A stretch of DNA of 57,124 bases from Gnetum montanum (taxonomy: Eukaryota > Streptophyta > Gnetopsida > Gnetales > Gnetaceae), in NCBI GenBank assembly GCA_015680685.1, contig MNCI01006170.1:285515-342638 (forward strand), read 5' to 3'. Position 1 is the stretch's first letter; every line of letters begins with the position of its first letter. A program made the translations under genes and the position numbers. Below the pieces are notes generated by a model that was not told where the DNA came from, ran no database searches, and saw only the letters and a list, made by a program, of their open reading frames with translations. This document shows, piece by piece, positions 11,392 through 22,173 of the stretch.

Positions 11392-12971
11392 CCAACCATG
11401 TTGAGATTTTAGAAAGTGGCTTCTTGATTTGTAACTATTTTCTTTTACACCATCTTTAGTACATTTTTCATTTTCTTGAGTCGTTTACAATTTTTTCTAT
11501 ATTTTGATTTATTTGAAATTTTGTTACATCACTTTATTTTTTTTATTGCCACCATGACTTAGTGTAACTATATCTACTATCGATGATGGTTTGAATCTTT
11601 ATTGGTTACTTGATTACAAAATGATTAGATTTTATTTTGGAATTTTGAAATTTACTAATGGAACATTGATTTTTTTCATGTTAATAGGTAGTGAGTCCAT
11701 GTCATCCATCACTCCACCCAACTCTATGGTGTTTCCCAATTTTGAAAATGTGAGTTTCCTTCTTAATAACAACTTAGAATGAACTAGTTACCTTTTTACT
11801 TTCCAAGCTTTGGATGAATTAAGTGGATTAACAAGTGTGTGAATTCAAAGGAATTTGTCACTTTTGTACCTACCTATCATCTAAGTTACATGAGTATTTC
11901 CATGGATTTCTCACCATTCAACCATAGAATAATAAATAGGAAGTAATCTCATTTCATGGTGTGGTTCCCATTCAAAGAAAAAAAAATAGTAACAACAAAT
12001 AATAAGAATGGAAATTCAAAGCACATCCCTTAGAAACAATAACAGGCTACAAGCACTAGTTATGGGGTTGGAAAGACATGTTATGCATGCCTAAAAGCAC
12101 CTCTCTAACTAAGGCCCTTTTGACTTCCTTCTTTTCTTTTTTTCTTCTTTAGGAATGGTGAGTGGTCTATGGGGATGTTCTTGTCTTTTAGATAGTGGAA
12201 TAGTCTAAAGTATCAATGTGAAGTCATTGGAAGTGGATGGTCTTGATTTGGACTAATCAAGAAAGTTTTAAGGTCATAATTAATCACATTTTCCACAAGG
12301 GACTTCATGTGACCACCATCGGAAACTCCATCCCACACTCTCTCTCATCTAGCAATTCTTTTCATAAACCACCTCACTACCTCTTTTCATGATTATTTCA
12401 AGATTTAATTGGTAAATAGTTGAAATTCCTTGATGACTTCTTTGGTGATTTGGTCTTTAACAATCGACAACCATTAATCATTTGTGGGGCCCATGGACTC
12501 CTCAATTTGAGGACATGGAAGAGCATTATGGACATGAGCCTACTGTTGGGGCGGGGGATGGGAGGGTGGAGTGACTTGCATACTCCTTAGTTGGACTAGT
12601 TAAGTTTCTTATCCCTTAGTCATTTTTGCTTTCAAACCTTTTGAATTCCACATTGATTACATCTAGTTTTGCACTCATGAACCAATAATATCTAAGTTAA
12701 ATCTCCTTTTTTTATCATAGTTTAGCCTTATTCAAGAATTTCATTTTGTTTGCAACTTTGCTAGATTCCTATGAACTCTAATTTCATTGAAAAAATCCTT
12801 ATTTTTTCTTAGTTTTTTATGTGGAAAAATTTTGTTCTATGGCTATGTTAATGCATCCCCATCAACGCAGGACAAAAATGCTCTAAATAGTGATAGGAAC
12901 TTAGTCATTTTTCCACATTTTCCATTGAACACAAATGGATTTTTTGCTATTTTTAAAGCCTAGAGCCTTTT
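11392..12971 (+). other. Spacer between pol and ORF X of element 3 (left part)
   Basis: No gene recognised. The sequence is collinear with 38968-40250 of element 5. Shared blocks include GGCTACAAGCACTRGTTATGG (12047 here, 39667 there), TCTAACTAAGGCCCTT (12105, 39708) and GGACATGAGCCTAC-like text (12530, 40100). The short open stretch at 11591-11782 is not shared and is unlikely to be a gene. Element 4 interrupts the spacer at 12972. Confidence 0.6.
12849..12895 (+). promoter_or_regulatory. U3-like motif inside the spacer of element 3
   Basis: TAATGCATCCCCATCAAC (12849-12866) is identical to 25273-25290 in the U3 of this element's own 3' LTR and is in the same orientation. It is followed by CTCTAAATAGTG, a TATA-like sequence aligned with the internal TATA box of element 8 (55974-55981, minus). 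It may be a decayed internal promoter for ORF X. Confidence 0.4.
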
Positions 12972-13835
12972 TTATGGGTGGTCAGGTACCCCTATTCCCA
13001 ACCATACAAATCACTAAGGCATTACGCACAATCTAATCAAATTTCATGGAGCTCTAGTTATCTCATACACTAGTTTCTCTAGGAAGTGAAATGATGTTAA
13101 GAACATTTGTTGTCTTCCCAACTACACTTGTGAGCCTTAAGGGTATGGTTTAAGTGTAATTATGGTATATGAATTTTTTTCATTTTCTATTTTATGGATG
13201 TAATCACCTACAAAAATAATAAGGGTAGAGTAGATTGAAAACTAATGTCTATTTCCTAGCTAGCCTAACACAAGTAACCATTCCACTTTTCTGAACACAT
13301 CTTAAACACATATAGCACTACCAGGCTACCAAATGTTAAGTGTTACTGGGTTACCAAGTACTATATGAATGCTCAAAGTGGTCATTCTTGTGTTCATTAA
13401 TTAGTGAAAATAAATTGCTTAATCAAATGCATTAAAGTAAAGAATAAGAAAGTAAAATGCAATAAAGAAAATATTAAGCTATTCTTAGTGCTGCAAGGAT
13501 TGTCAAAAGAGTTCATTTTATTCCTGTCACACTGTTGTGCTTAGGTACATCAGTGCTCGAACAAAGATCCATACACAATTTAGACTCCTTCTGCAAGAAC
13601 TCAAAAAATATTCTAACTCTAAGGAAAATAAATGACAAGAGGTTCACTACTCTAACTAAAAGCTAAAATTGACTATCAAAAATTAGAGCCCAACCATGGT
13701 ATTTATAGACTTGGGGAATATACCTTGACATCAAATATGCAATGTTGGACCAAGGCCCTGCTGTGGCATACATGACATTACAACTTTGACATTGCATACA
13801 TGATGTCGGAGTAGATAGCAAAACATGTTTCATCA
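12972..13835 (-). repeat. 3' LTR of element 4 (864 bp)
   Basis: It pairs with 20991-21815 along its length. The plus-strand left edge reads TTATGGG (originally TGATGGG), the right edge TTTCATCA. A TATA box on the minus strand lies at 13700-13707, and degenerate repeats of the GATGTYGCATACATGATGT type at about 13735-13820 lie upstream of it (minus sense), at the place where other family members carry GATATC palindromes. Confidence 0.88.
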
Positions 13836-13853
13836 TATCCCCATGATTGAATG
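13836..13853 (-). other. Polypurine tract of element 4
   Basis: Minus-strand TCAATCATGGGGATA directly precedes the 3' LTR start TGATGAAAC. Elements 3, 5 and 8 have the same arrangement. Confidence 0.65.
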
Positions 13854-14082
13854 AAAACTCATCCTCACTTTAAGAAGAGGAGGAGCAAGTTCGTTACAAC
13901 ATAACATATTGGGTAGGTATGGAATTATTGATTCTCACACAAACTAACTTAGATGAAATAGACATACAAACTTTGAGTGCCTAGGTGTATGAAATTACAA
14001 TTTTTACAACATTGGATGTTCATGAAAAGAGAAGTAAACACACTAGATATCACTGACATCCAACACCTCTTAGTAGTAGAAG

Positions 14083-14119
<37 letters not shown>

Positions 14120-14630
14120 AGAGAAGAGATCCAATGAGCATGAATGATCCTCCTGGTGTGGCACTGCTGCATCATCCTTGATGAAGATAGTCTTGCTTCT
14201 AGCCCATGCTTCCCATCACAATCACAATAAAATCATGAATTAGTATGCAATGTGTAACACATAACTATTAAATGCCTTGTCTTGTTGGTTGTTACACTCA
14301 GCTAGGTTGTGATTTTGGTTGATTGGTTCCTTAAGTAGTGTTAGCAGTAAGGCTGATAGATAGGGTTAATTAAATTAAGTAGTTCATTAAATTTGAAAAA
14401 GTTCAATATAAGAAAATATTTGAAGAGGATATAAGAATTAACAATCATGAAAAAAAGAATTCACTGAAAACTATTATGAAGATGTGTACAATTGGATTAT
14501 GAAAAGATTAATAACATAAAAACAAAAATATGTAGAACATAGAACATGTAAAACAAAAAGTTGTTAAAATGAAAAATGTGTAAAATAAAAAATTTGAAAA
14601 ACTAAGGAGCTACTTGAATGGTTAGCATGG
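13854..14630 (-). other. 3' non-coding region of element 4
   Basis: Nothing coding was recognised. It holds the GA microsatellite at 14086-14114. This short region replaces the 1.5-kb spacer and ORF X seen in elements 3 and 8. Confidence 0.55.
14086..14114. repeat. (GA)n microsatellite
   Basis: About 14 perfect GA repeats, continuing as imperfect purine sequence to about 14130. Confidence 0.95.
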
Positions 14631-15843
14631 TTGGCCATCTCTCCAATGACTAAGTTGAGAGGAGGAGATCTAAAATATGAAGCATGGTTGGCCATTAGAT
14701 GAGGTGCTTGTTGTGTTAGCTAGTGTATGCTTATGGAAAGGTTTAATTTGTTGGATGTTGACTAGCTATTTCTTGTTTGGGCTCTCAGGTTTATAGATTA
14801 TCATGGCCCTAGAAGGAAAATTTTCATAAATGATGTAAGGTCCTTCCCACAATGTATAAAACTTAGTTCATTGTGGTATGTGTGTGGGGTTCTAGTAAAG
14901 AACCTTCTCTCCTTGTTGAAATTTAACTTCTATTTTTAAAGTCATGATGCTTTTTGTTATAGGCCTTGTGCAACTCATTAGATGATAAGGCTACTAATCA
15001 CTTTTCATCTAGCAAGTTGAGATTCACCAGTCATTCTTTTTAGGCTAGACCTAAGTCAAGGTCAAGGTCACAAGTTGTTGAATGTGTACAATGTTTAGAT
15101 TGAATAGGAAGTGTTGGTATTTTTCTACACATAAGATCATAGGAAGAATAGCCTATACGAAGTTTCCATGTTGAGTGGTAGGCCCAAAGGACATTCTTGA
15201 GTTTTGTGCTCCAATCCTTCCTATACTTGCTAATAGTTCTTCTTAGTATTCTTGTGATTTCCCTATTGGTAACCTCAACATGACCATTAACTTGGGGATG
15301 GTAAGGTGTTATGAGTTTATACTCAACTCCCAAGCATTGCATGAGTTTCTAAAAAGTAGTGCTTGTAGAATGAGTTCCATTATGACAAATTAATGCACAT
15401 GGCATATCAAACCTATTTACAACATCTTGTTGTACAAATTAATAAATAGTAGAAGATGTACAGTTGATGATAGCTACTACTTCTACCCATTTCATACAAT
15501 AGTTAACAATGACTATGATGTCTGCCTTTCCATTTGACCTGGGTGTGATGGGATCCTTGAAATCAATGCCCCAAATGTCAAATGGTTCTAATGGTTGAAT
15601 CCATTATTGAAGTCCCTCCATTCAAGTAATCATTCCACCATCTTTTTAGCATTGTTCACAAGAGTGGATGAAATGGTGAGCATCCCTGAAGAGTGTTGGC
15701 CCATAGTACCCTACCATTAATATTTTAATGGCCATGCATCTCTCAGCATAGCGTCCTCCACAAGGACCTTCATGAGTGTCTTGGAGAATGTGCAATTGAT
15801 CAACATCAGGGACACACCAAAGAACTAGGCCATCAATGCACAC
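14631..15843 (-). pseudogene. Integrase of element 4
   Basis: Minus-strand order: the DGLVLWCVPDVDQLHILQDTH and GPCGGRYAERC region with a zinc-finger CEQC end (15646-15843), core with WGIDFKDPITPRSNGKADIIVIV (about 15500-15570), ICHNGTHS (about 15380), then a clean stretch with TPYHPQVNGHVEVTNREITR (within 15040-15342) and a C-terminal tail to about 14640. The first catalytic Asp is kept in GIDF, the second has become His (CHNG), and the Glu of VEVTN is kept. The tail ends at a motif shared with elements 3 and 5 (14631-14659). Scattered stops are mostly TAG and TAA. Confidence 0.88.
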
Positions 15844-16079
15844 CTTGTAGAGGTGTCTATTGATCTTTATGAAGTGCTCTACCTGGTGACAAAACTACTA
15901 TTTTTTTGATAGTCCAACCCTTGTGGCATCTCCTAAGTGAGAAGATAGGTGAGAATGTTATTAGACCATTTTCACTCATTAGAAATTTGTTTAGTTACAG
16001 CCCTAGTAAAGATGAATTCATTAGGAAATTTATCAAATAATGGTCTTTCTTTCTCTTTAGCATCCCATCGCAACCAAGA

Positions 16080-16560
16080 CAAGTGATCGATGATCATAGT
16101 TTTAGTGCCCTTTCAATCTACCACCATGAGATATAATTCCTGCAAAATCATCATACACCGTATGACATGGGGGCTCACCATTGGCTTTTTCATTAGGAAG
16201 CAGGTGACATTATGATCTGTGTGCATAAACATCTTGCATCCAAGCACATAATGCCTAAACTTCTCTAGAGCAAAGACCACTTCCATCAATTCTTTTCCTG
16301 TGGTGGTGTAGTTCAATTGTGCACCCATAATGCTTCAGCTAGGGAAAGAGATGTAGTATGGACATTTCTTATCATATAACTATATCAACATAGCTCCCAA
16401 GACATAATTTGATGCATCTATCATGATATGAAACAATTTGGACCAATTAGGTACTTGTAGAATTGGAGTTTCCACAAGCTTCTCTTTCAGTTGCTAGAAT
16501 GCTTTCTCACATTCTAGGGTCCAAACAAAAGGAGCATCTTTATTTTTTAGCTCAACCAAT
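16080..16560 (-). pseudogene. RNase H of element 4
   Basis: Reading the minus strand after [15 protein letters not shown] (about 16525), FHIMIDASNYVLGAM (about 16390-16435), the open stretch 16113-16328 with LNYTTTGKELMEVVFALEKFRHYVLG split over the block, and FMHTDHNVTCFL. The catalytic Asp of IDASN and the HTDH Asp are kept, so this domain looks better preserved than that of element 3. It is interrupted by TAG codons between blocks. Confidence 0.85.
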
Positions 16561-17453
16561 GGTTTTGTGATCTTAGAGAAATTCTCTATGAATTATCGAT
16601 AGTAGCCAGAGTGTCCAGGAAATGACTAAACATCTTTAATTATTTCTGGCTAGTGGATTATTCCTTGGATGACCCTTTTTTTTAGGGTCCTCAATTCCTT
16701 CTTGTGAGATTTTGTGCCCTAGTATAATGCTCTCCTAGATCATGAGATGTCTTTTCTACCAATTGAGCCATAAGTTAGTTTTAACACTTACTTAAGGTGG
16801 TCCAGAGCTTGCTCAAATGTAGCTACATAGGTGGAGATGTCATCCATGAAGACTTCTACACCACTACCAATTTGCTGTTGAAAGATGCTTAAGACTAGGC
16901 ATTGAAATGTCGTAAGAGCATTGAATAGACCAAACGACATCTTTTGATATGCAAAAATCACCTAGGGACTTATGAATGTTATCTTTTCTTGGTCCTCTAG
17001 TGCAATTTGAATTTAGTTATAGCAACTATAACCATCTAGGAAGTAGTAGTATCAATTCCTTGATATTGTATCTAACACTTGGTTAACAAATGGCAATGGA
17101 AAATGATCCTTAAATGTTGCCATATTCAGTAGCCTAAAATCGATGTAGAATCGCTACTTACCACATTTCTTTGGTAAAATTATAAGTGGACTAACCCTCT
17201 CACTATCTACAATGGGATAGATGAACCCTACCTTGAGGAGTTTCTCGATTTCCTCCTTGATGATTTGCTTCAATTTGGGGTTCAACCACCTCTGTGGCTG
17301 TTGTTTTAGCTTCATGGTCAAGTCGATGTAAATGTGATTTTGGCATATCCTAGGATCAATTCTTGTAATTTTAGAATATGAACAAGAAAAAGCTACTAAC
17401 CATCTTTCAACTACTTTCAACAGCATTTTTTTATTTTGGAGCAAGTTTTGCAA
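16561..17453 (-). pseudogene. Reverse transcriptase of element 4
   Basis: The minus strand reads, from the left of the protein: KLKQIIKEEIEKLLKVGFIYP (17200-17290), SPLIILPKKCGK, YIDFRLLN, FPLPFVNQVLD, FLDGYSCYN, FAYQKMSFGLFNALTTFQ, and the catalytic FMDD (16839-16850). These are RT fingers and palm in the normal order and spacing. The GLFNAL block carries a change from the usual GLCNAP. Stops are mostly TAG and TAA, and a deletion or frameshift scrambles the part after about 16790. The open stretch at 17154-17453 is its N-terminus. Confidence 0.9.
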
Positions 17454-17892
17454 TGATTATAACTATATTCTTATTTTGCAAAAGCATGTATTTCATTTTA
17501 GCTAGTAATATTCTTAGTTCAAGGGGCTCCTACTTAAATTTCTCAGGAATTTCCAACTCTCCCCACTGAGTATCATCATTTGTATCTTTAGAGAGTTAGT
17601 GATGAACTTGCTCGAGTTCATCCATGCTCATGACATATTCACATGTCAGGCTCTCAGTTGGTTCCATGTAATGTGTGTTACTCTTTGAATTAGTAGTCAA
17701 CCACTGGGTGCCCTCCTATTTTGTGGCTACTATATATAAACACCTTTTAATTTCTACTTCTAGCACACATTTCTTGCATGCAAAGATAGATGCTTGCTTG
17801 ATGGCCCAAATTTTCTACACACAATTACACCCTATATCATTGTACGTGATGCATGGAACTCTCTTATTCTTGGTCTTTCCAAATGCCTTTTT

Positions 17893-18230
17893 TTAAAAAA
17901 ATATCTCCAAGGAAAGATCTCTGATGTCCATTATTGCATCTATGGTGTTTAGCCATACCCTTCCCATTATGATTGGAAAGTCCCCTTTGCAATTCTCTAC
18001 TTTGATTACCAAGAAATAGTGATCATAATGTCTTCTAATAGCCCCAATGGAATAGTGATGGACTGGTCTACCAATTCCAATCTGATGTTGCTCTTCTTGA
18101 GAGGAGGTAGGTTCTAGGTAGTGTACATCATGAGAAATCAAATTAATACTAGAACCTAAATTAATAAGAACCTTGCATGGTTCATTCCCAAAAATCTACA
18201 AATAAATCAAATGAATTCCAAGATCAGTTA
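17893..18230 (-). pseudogene. Aspartic protease of element 4, catalytic Asp lost
   Basis: Minus-strand text GNEPCKVLINLGSSINLISHD matches GNEPHKALLDSGSGVNLISHE of element 5, so the catalytic DSG has become NLG (Asn codon 18160-18162). Downstream blocks are FPIIMGRVWLNTIDAIMDIRDLSLEI (17893-17990), matching FPIIMGRAWLSTVDACLRIRDLSLEI in element 5. The domain cleaves gag-pol in active elements. Confidence 0.82.
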
Positions 18231-20831
18231 ATTTCCTAGGAAGGTTTGCTACATGGATCCAATCTAATGCAATATGAGTGAGCATTATAGTATGGATCCT
18301 TGGTAGAGTTTGGTTTGAAGGAGGCTTAAAGGAATTTGATATGGAGGAAGAGGCAGGAGCAGGGTTGTCAACTATGGGTGTAGGTGAAGGCTTAGGTTTG
18401 CTATGGGATCAAAAGAAAGGTTTCTTCTTTGATCAGGCATTTGACTCCTCTAATTGATTACTGGGTTGCAAATTAATAGCCCTCGTAGCATTGCATTATT
18501 GTAGTTGAGTTGGCAGTTCACCTTGCATAGGAGGAGTAGGTGGTAGTTATACAATTGGGGGAGGAGTATGTGCATGGATAAGAGGAGGATAAGGATAGGA
18601 GATGGCATCCCTTCTTTCATGTGGAGGATCTCAATAGTAATCAGAAGGATGGTAATAAGGCTGAATATTAGAAACATGACAAGGAGAGTCATGTGAAGGC
18701 ATAGGTTGATAAACATGATAACCATATGGATTAGGTTCCTAGTAAAGGTATTGTTACCTTGGCAATGCAAACACCCATGATTTTGGTTGCTGCTATTATT
18801 GGTACTATTTGTATATTTGCGGTGGAGCTCCACTTGGATAATATAGTTGTTGTTGGTAGAACTACCTAAGATTACCTTGAGGATAAGGCAACCTTCTGGA
18901 TGTTTACCTTTGTGTAAGTCATGGATGTAAGGCATATACCCCAGACTCCTAAATATGTGACACAATGAAGCAACATCCCTTAGGATGGTCATACTAGCAG
19001 ACATCACATCCATGATCATCATTTGATTCACTGCTTGCTACCTCTTCTATTGTAGAAATTTTTTCCTTACCTTTGTAATATGCACATTCAGCTCCTTTAT
19101 GCCTCTTGCATTGACAATCACAAGCTTGTTTGCTGGACTCTTCAATAATTTTGATGACAACTTGAAATTTGCTATCCATGGAGTCCCTTAACTGATCAAC
19201 CTTCATCGTAAGTTCAAATTGGAATTGTTGAAGTGGTAAGGCTTTCTTATGCATTTCCTCATCAAACATGGATTCATCTTCACTGTCGTAGAATTCAACC
19301 TCCCTCTTGCAAATGGAAGGATCATGGTTGTACTCCTTTATACTTTCTCATTTTCTTAGTTCACCCTTCTCTTTGGTGACCTACTCTATTAACCTTTGTA
19401 TCTAATGGACAATTAGTTCTAATAATCACCCTTTGGTATAAGCACCAAGGGTTTTCCTTATTTCATTATGAAACCTATCTACAATGTGGTGAAGTTGAGC
19501 AAATTGAAAATAACCATGGCTAGGGATTTTATGCATCAATGCATAGTATCAGCCAATGGTGGCATCCAAGGGTTCATGTGTTCCTTGTTTTCACCCTTGA
19601 ATTTTCTTCCTTAAGTTGGACACACTAGTGTATTTTTTATACTTATCATTAAACAACTCAAGCATGGTACTCCATTGTGTAATAGATTCTAGCTCTAAAG
19701 ACCAGTACCAGTTCTCTACTTCTTTAATGAGTGTCCTAGGGAACAACTTCAATTTCTGCCACTTGTTCTCTATGTTTTTCAAGACACATGCATCTTGGAA
19801 AGCTTGAAGATGATTTTGTGGATCAGAGTTACATCCTCCTTCAAATCAAGAAATATTATTCATGTCTAACCATTTGATCCAACTATCTTTCACATGCCTT
19901 GTTGGGATTCTAATTGCCTCTATGATGTTAAGCATACTTCAGGTAGCAAATAGAGGCTCATCAAGGCCTTAATCATGGTGCCTATGATTTCCTCTACTAT
20001 CCCTTCATTCATGGTGATGTGCCTCTCTTGAACATTTTCATCCTTAATCTTGCTTATCTTAATGGTCGTCTTGATTATTGTGGTCCCATTGGTCATTGTG
20101 CTCATTTTGATTACCTCCATCACAATCTCACCTTCTATGATCACGATCAGAGCTAGAAGAAGAAGACGATGATGAAGGGAAAGAGGAAGGAGAATCAGAA
20201 CCATCACAGTGCCTACTAGCACCTCTTTAGTGATCATGACCATGATCACGATCATGCTTTTTGTCGGCATCCTTGTCTTGACTTGGCTCTCTAGATCCAT
20301 CTTTGTCATTGGATCCCTTATTACCAAAATTAGGATTGTGAACTATGGAATGTAGATTCTGGTTTTAACCTCCATTGCTGAAGTCAAAGAGAGGAGCATC
20401 ATTGTAAGGAAAATCTCTAAAGAAGGGTTCTTCACTAGTTTGTTGGTACAATAGGAATGGAGGATTATTAAGTCCTTTTCCCTTCAAAAACTTATAACAC
20501 TATTCCAGCTACTGGTCCTATAGCTGTTGTGCTTTAGTGCAATGATAATCCCTAGCATCAACATATCTTCCACATTATACTCCCCATGGTAGTATTAAAG
20601 ACCACATCATGCAAGCATTTGATAGAGCATTACAGGAGTAGCATGATCAAGTAGCAACACAATGTTGCCCTTAATGTCACACCATCGCAGTTGTTTATCC
20701 TAGTGTAGGATGAAGGTGAAGCTTGGTACATACTCATCAAGATGGGTATATGTAATTCAGTACTGTTGAGGCTTTGTCTAATGAACGTTATCAGCCTTAG
20801 CTAGAGAAGTGCTCCTATGAGAAGAATACAT
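18231..20831 (-). pseudogene. gag of element 4, decayed
   Basis: The ATG at 20829-20831 aligns with the gag start of element 5 (36093), and the next blocks (TYTHLDEYVPSFTFILH) match its TYTHPDEYIPNFTFILH. Capsid helices follow at 19591-19782 (WQKLKLFPRTLIKEVENWYWSLE, MLELFNDKYKKYTSVSNLRK) and a region with SHGYFQFAQLHHIVD. After that come YDHPKGCCFIVSHI and a Pro/Tyr/His-rich linker leading to the protease. Many TAG, TAA and TGA codons and frameshifts break it. The open stretches at 18450-19031 and 19920-20327 are other frames or mixed frames and are not separate genes. Confidence 0.75.
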
Positions 20832-20971
20832 TTTCAGTTAGTGAATAAAAATCACAATGTGCTCTGAGAATTTGTTGCAGTAATTGTGAGATAAGATATG
20901 ACTCTCAGGTTCATTCTAATGATTTAAATACTTTTACTAGGTCCTATATAGTGCACAAAATAATAAAAAGG

Positions 20972-20990
20972 TCCCTAGCAACAATGCCAA
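20972..20990 (-). other. Primer-binding site of element 4
   Basis: The minus strand reads TTGGCATTGTTGCTAGGGA immediately after the LTR end CATCA. It differs by a few changes, mostly C to T or G to A, from the TTGGCGCCGTTGCCGGGGA type that pairs with tRNA-Asp. Element 5 has TTGGTGCCGTTGCCAAGGA at the same place. Confidence 0.75.
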
Positions 20991-21815
20991 TGATGGGCAG
21001 CGAGGTACCCCTACGTCCAACCATACGAATCACTAAAGTGTTATGTGCGATCTAATCGAATTTCGTGGACCTATAGTTATCTCATACACTAGTTTCTCTA
21101 GAAAGTAAAACAACACTAAGAACATTCATTTTCTTCCCAACTATACTTGTGAGGCTTAAGGGTATGGTGTAACTATAATTGAGGTATATGAATTTTTGCA
21201 TTTTATATTTTATGGATGCAATCGCCTAAAATAAGAATAAGAGTAGAGTAGATTGAAAACTAATGTCTATTGCCTAGCTAGCCTAACACAAGTAACCACC
21301 TCACTTTCCTAAACACATATAGCACTACTGGGCTACCAAAAATTAAGCATTATTGGGTTACCAAGAACTATATGAATGCTTGAAGTGGCCATGCTCATGT
21401 TCATTAACTGCTGAAAATAAATTGCTTAATCAAATCTATTAAAGTAAAAAAACAAGAAAGTAAAATGCATTAAAGAAAGTATTAAGCTATTCTCAATGCT
21501 GCAAGGATTGTCAAAAGGATTCATTTTATTCCCATCATACTACTATGCTCAGGTACATCAGTGCTCAAACAAAGAACCATACACACTTTAGACTCCATCT
21601 ACGAGCACTCAGAAAATATTCTAACTCTAAGGAAAATAAATGGCAAGAGCTTTGCTACTCTGACTAAAAACTAAAATTGACTATCAAAAACTAGAGCTTA
21701 GGCATGGTATTTATAAACTTGGGAAATATACCTCGATGTTGTATATGTGATGCTGGACCAAGGCCCCGATGTTGCATACCTAATGTCAAAGCAAACAGCA
21801 AAACATGTTTCATCA
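20991..21815 (-). repeat. 5' LTR of element 4 (825 bp)
   Basis: Direct copy of 12972-13835. Left edge TGATGGGCAGCGAGGTACC, right edge TTTCATCA. TATA box on the minus strand at 21708-21715. Degenerate palindromic repeats at about 21725-21790. Confidence 0.88.
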
Positions 21816-22145
21816 CTTGCTAAGCCCATAAATTTCAAACTACTTATTTGATTCACTATATTCTTCAATCCTACAACTATCGAAGGTGAGCTTTAATGTC
21901 ATGAGGGCCATAAATCATAGGTTTTTAATAGAAATTTTTTTGACAATTTTCAAAGTCCCACAAGGTTTAACTAATAAAATAATATTAAATACCACTAAAC
22001 TTCAATTAAACCTCACAAAAAAACTTTGGTAGCTATCAAAATAAAATAATATTAAAACAATCAATCCACCATAATCACAACTCAGTTGAAGTTTAACTAA
22101 TCAAAAGAGACAAAATATCCAAGTGGTTAAGTTACACATAAAATG
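21816..22145 (+). other. Spacer of element 3, right part (upstream of ORF X)
   Basis: AT-rich and non-coding. CTATCGAAGGTGAGC followed by TTTAATGTCATGAGGGCC (to 21909) aligns with CTACCGAAGGTTCGC and the polypurine-like motif of element 5 at 40287-40320. The stretch would form the last part of an intron if ORF X is spliced as proposed. Confidence 0.5.
21891..21909 (+). other. Degenerate internal polypurine-like motif (element 3)
   Basis: CTTTAATGTCATGAGGGCC corresponds by position and flanks to AATTAGTCATGGGGGTACGG in element 5 (40301-40320) and to the motif at 55821-55847 (minus) in element 8. Confidence 0.35.
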
Positions 22146-22173
22146 CTAATCTTTGGCAATGTTGTGATTGTAG
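22146..22173 (+). promoter_or_regulatory. Conserved 3' splice site before ORF X (element 3)
   Basis: Branch-point-like CTAAT (22146-22150) is followed after about 20 bases by GTGATTGTAG and then the ATG of ORF X. The same layout, with CTAAT and G/T-rich text ending in GCAG next to ATGGC, is found in elements 5 and 8. Confidence 0.6.

Larger units (their letters stand above)
12972..21815 (-). mobile_element. Element 4: Ty3/gypsy retrotransposon with both LTRs, nested in element 3
   Basis: Two direct copies of one sequence (12972-13835 and 20991-21815) flank a minus-strand gag-PR-RT-RH-INT region with a PBS next to the right-hand copy, so this is a full-length element of about 8.8 kb. By eye the LTRs are only about 80-85% alike, pointing to an old insertion. 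The flanking five bases (CTTTT and CTTGC) agree only in part, so the target duplication is not proved. It lacks ORF X and the long spacer of its relatives. Confidence 0.88.

Noticed and set aside
13949-14164. 71-codon minus-strand frame
   Set aside because: It is a translation of the GA microsatellite giving Ser-Leu repeats.
18450-19031. 193-codon minus-strand frame
   Set aside because: Ile/Leu/Met-rich shadow in another frame across the gag linker of element 4. The real gag text lies in a different frame.
12967-21820. A clean 5-bp target duplication for element 4
   Set aside because: Flanks read CTTTT and CTTGC, only three of five alike. The insertion is well supported by its LTR pair, but the duplication is not demonstrated.
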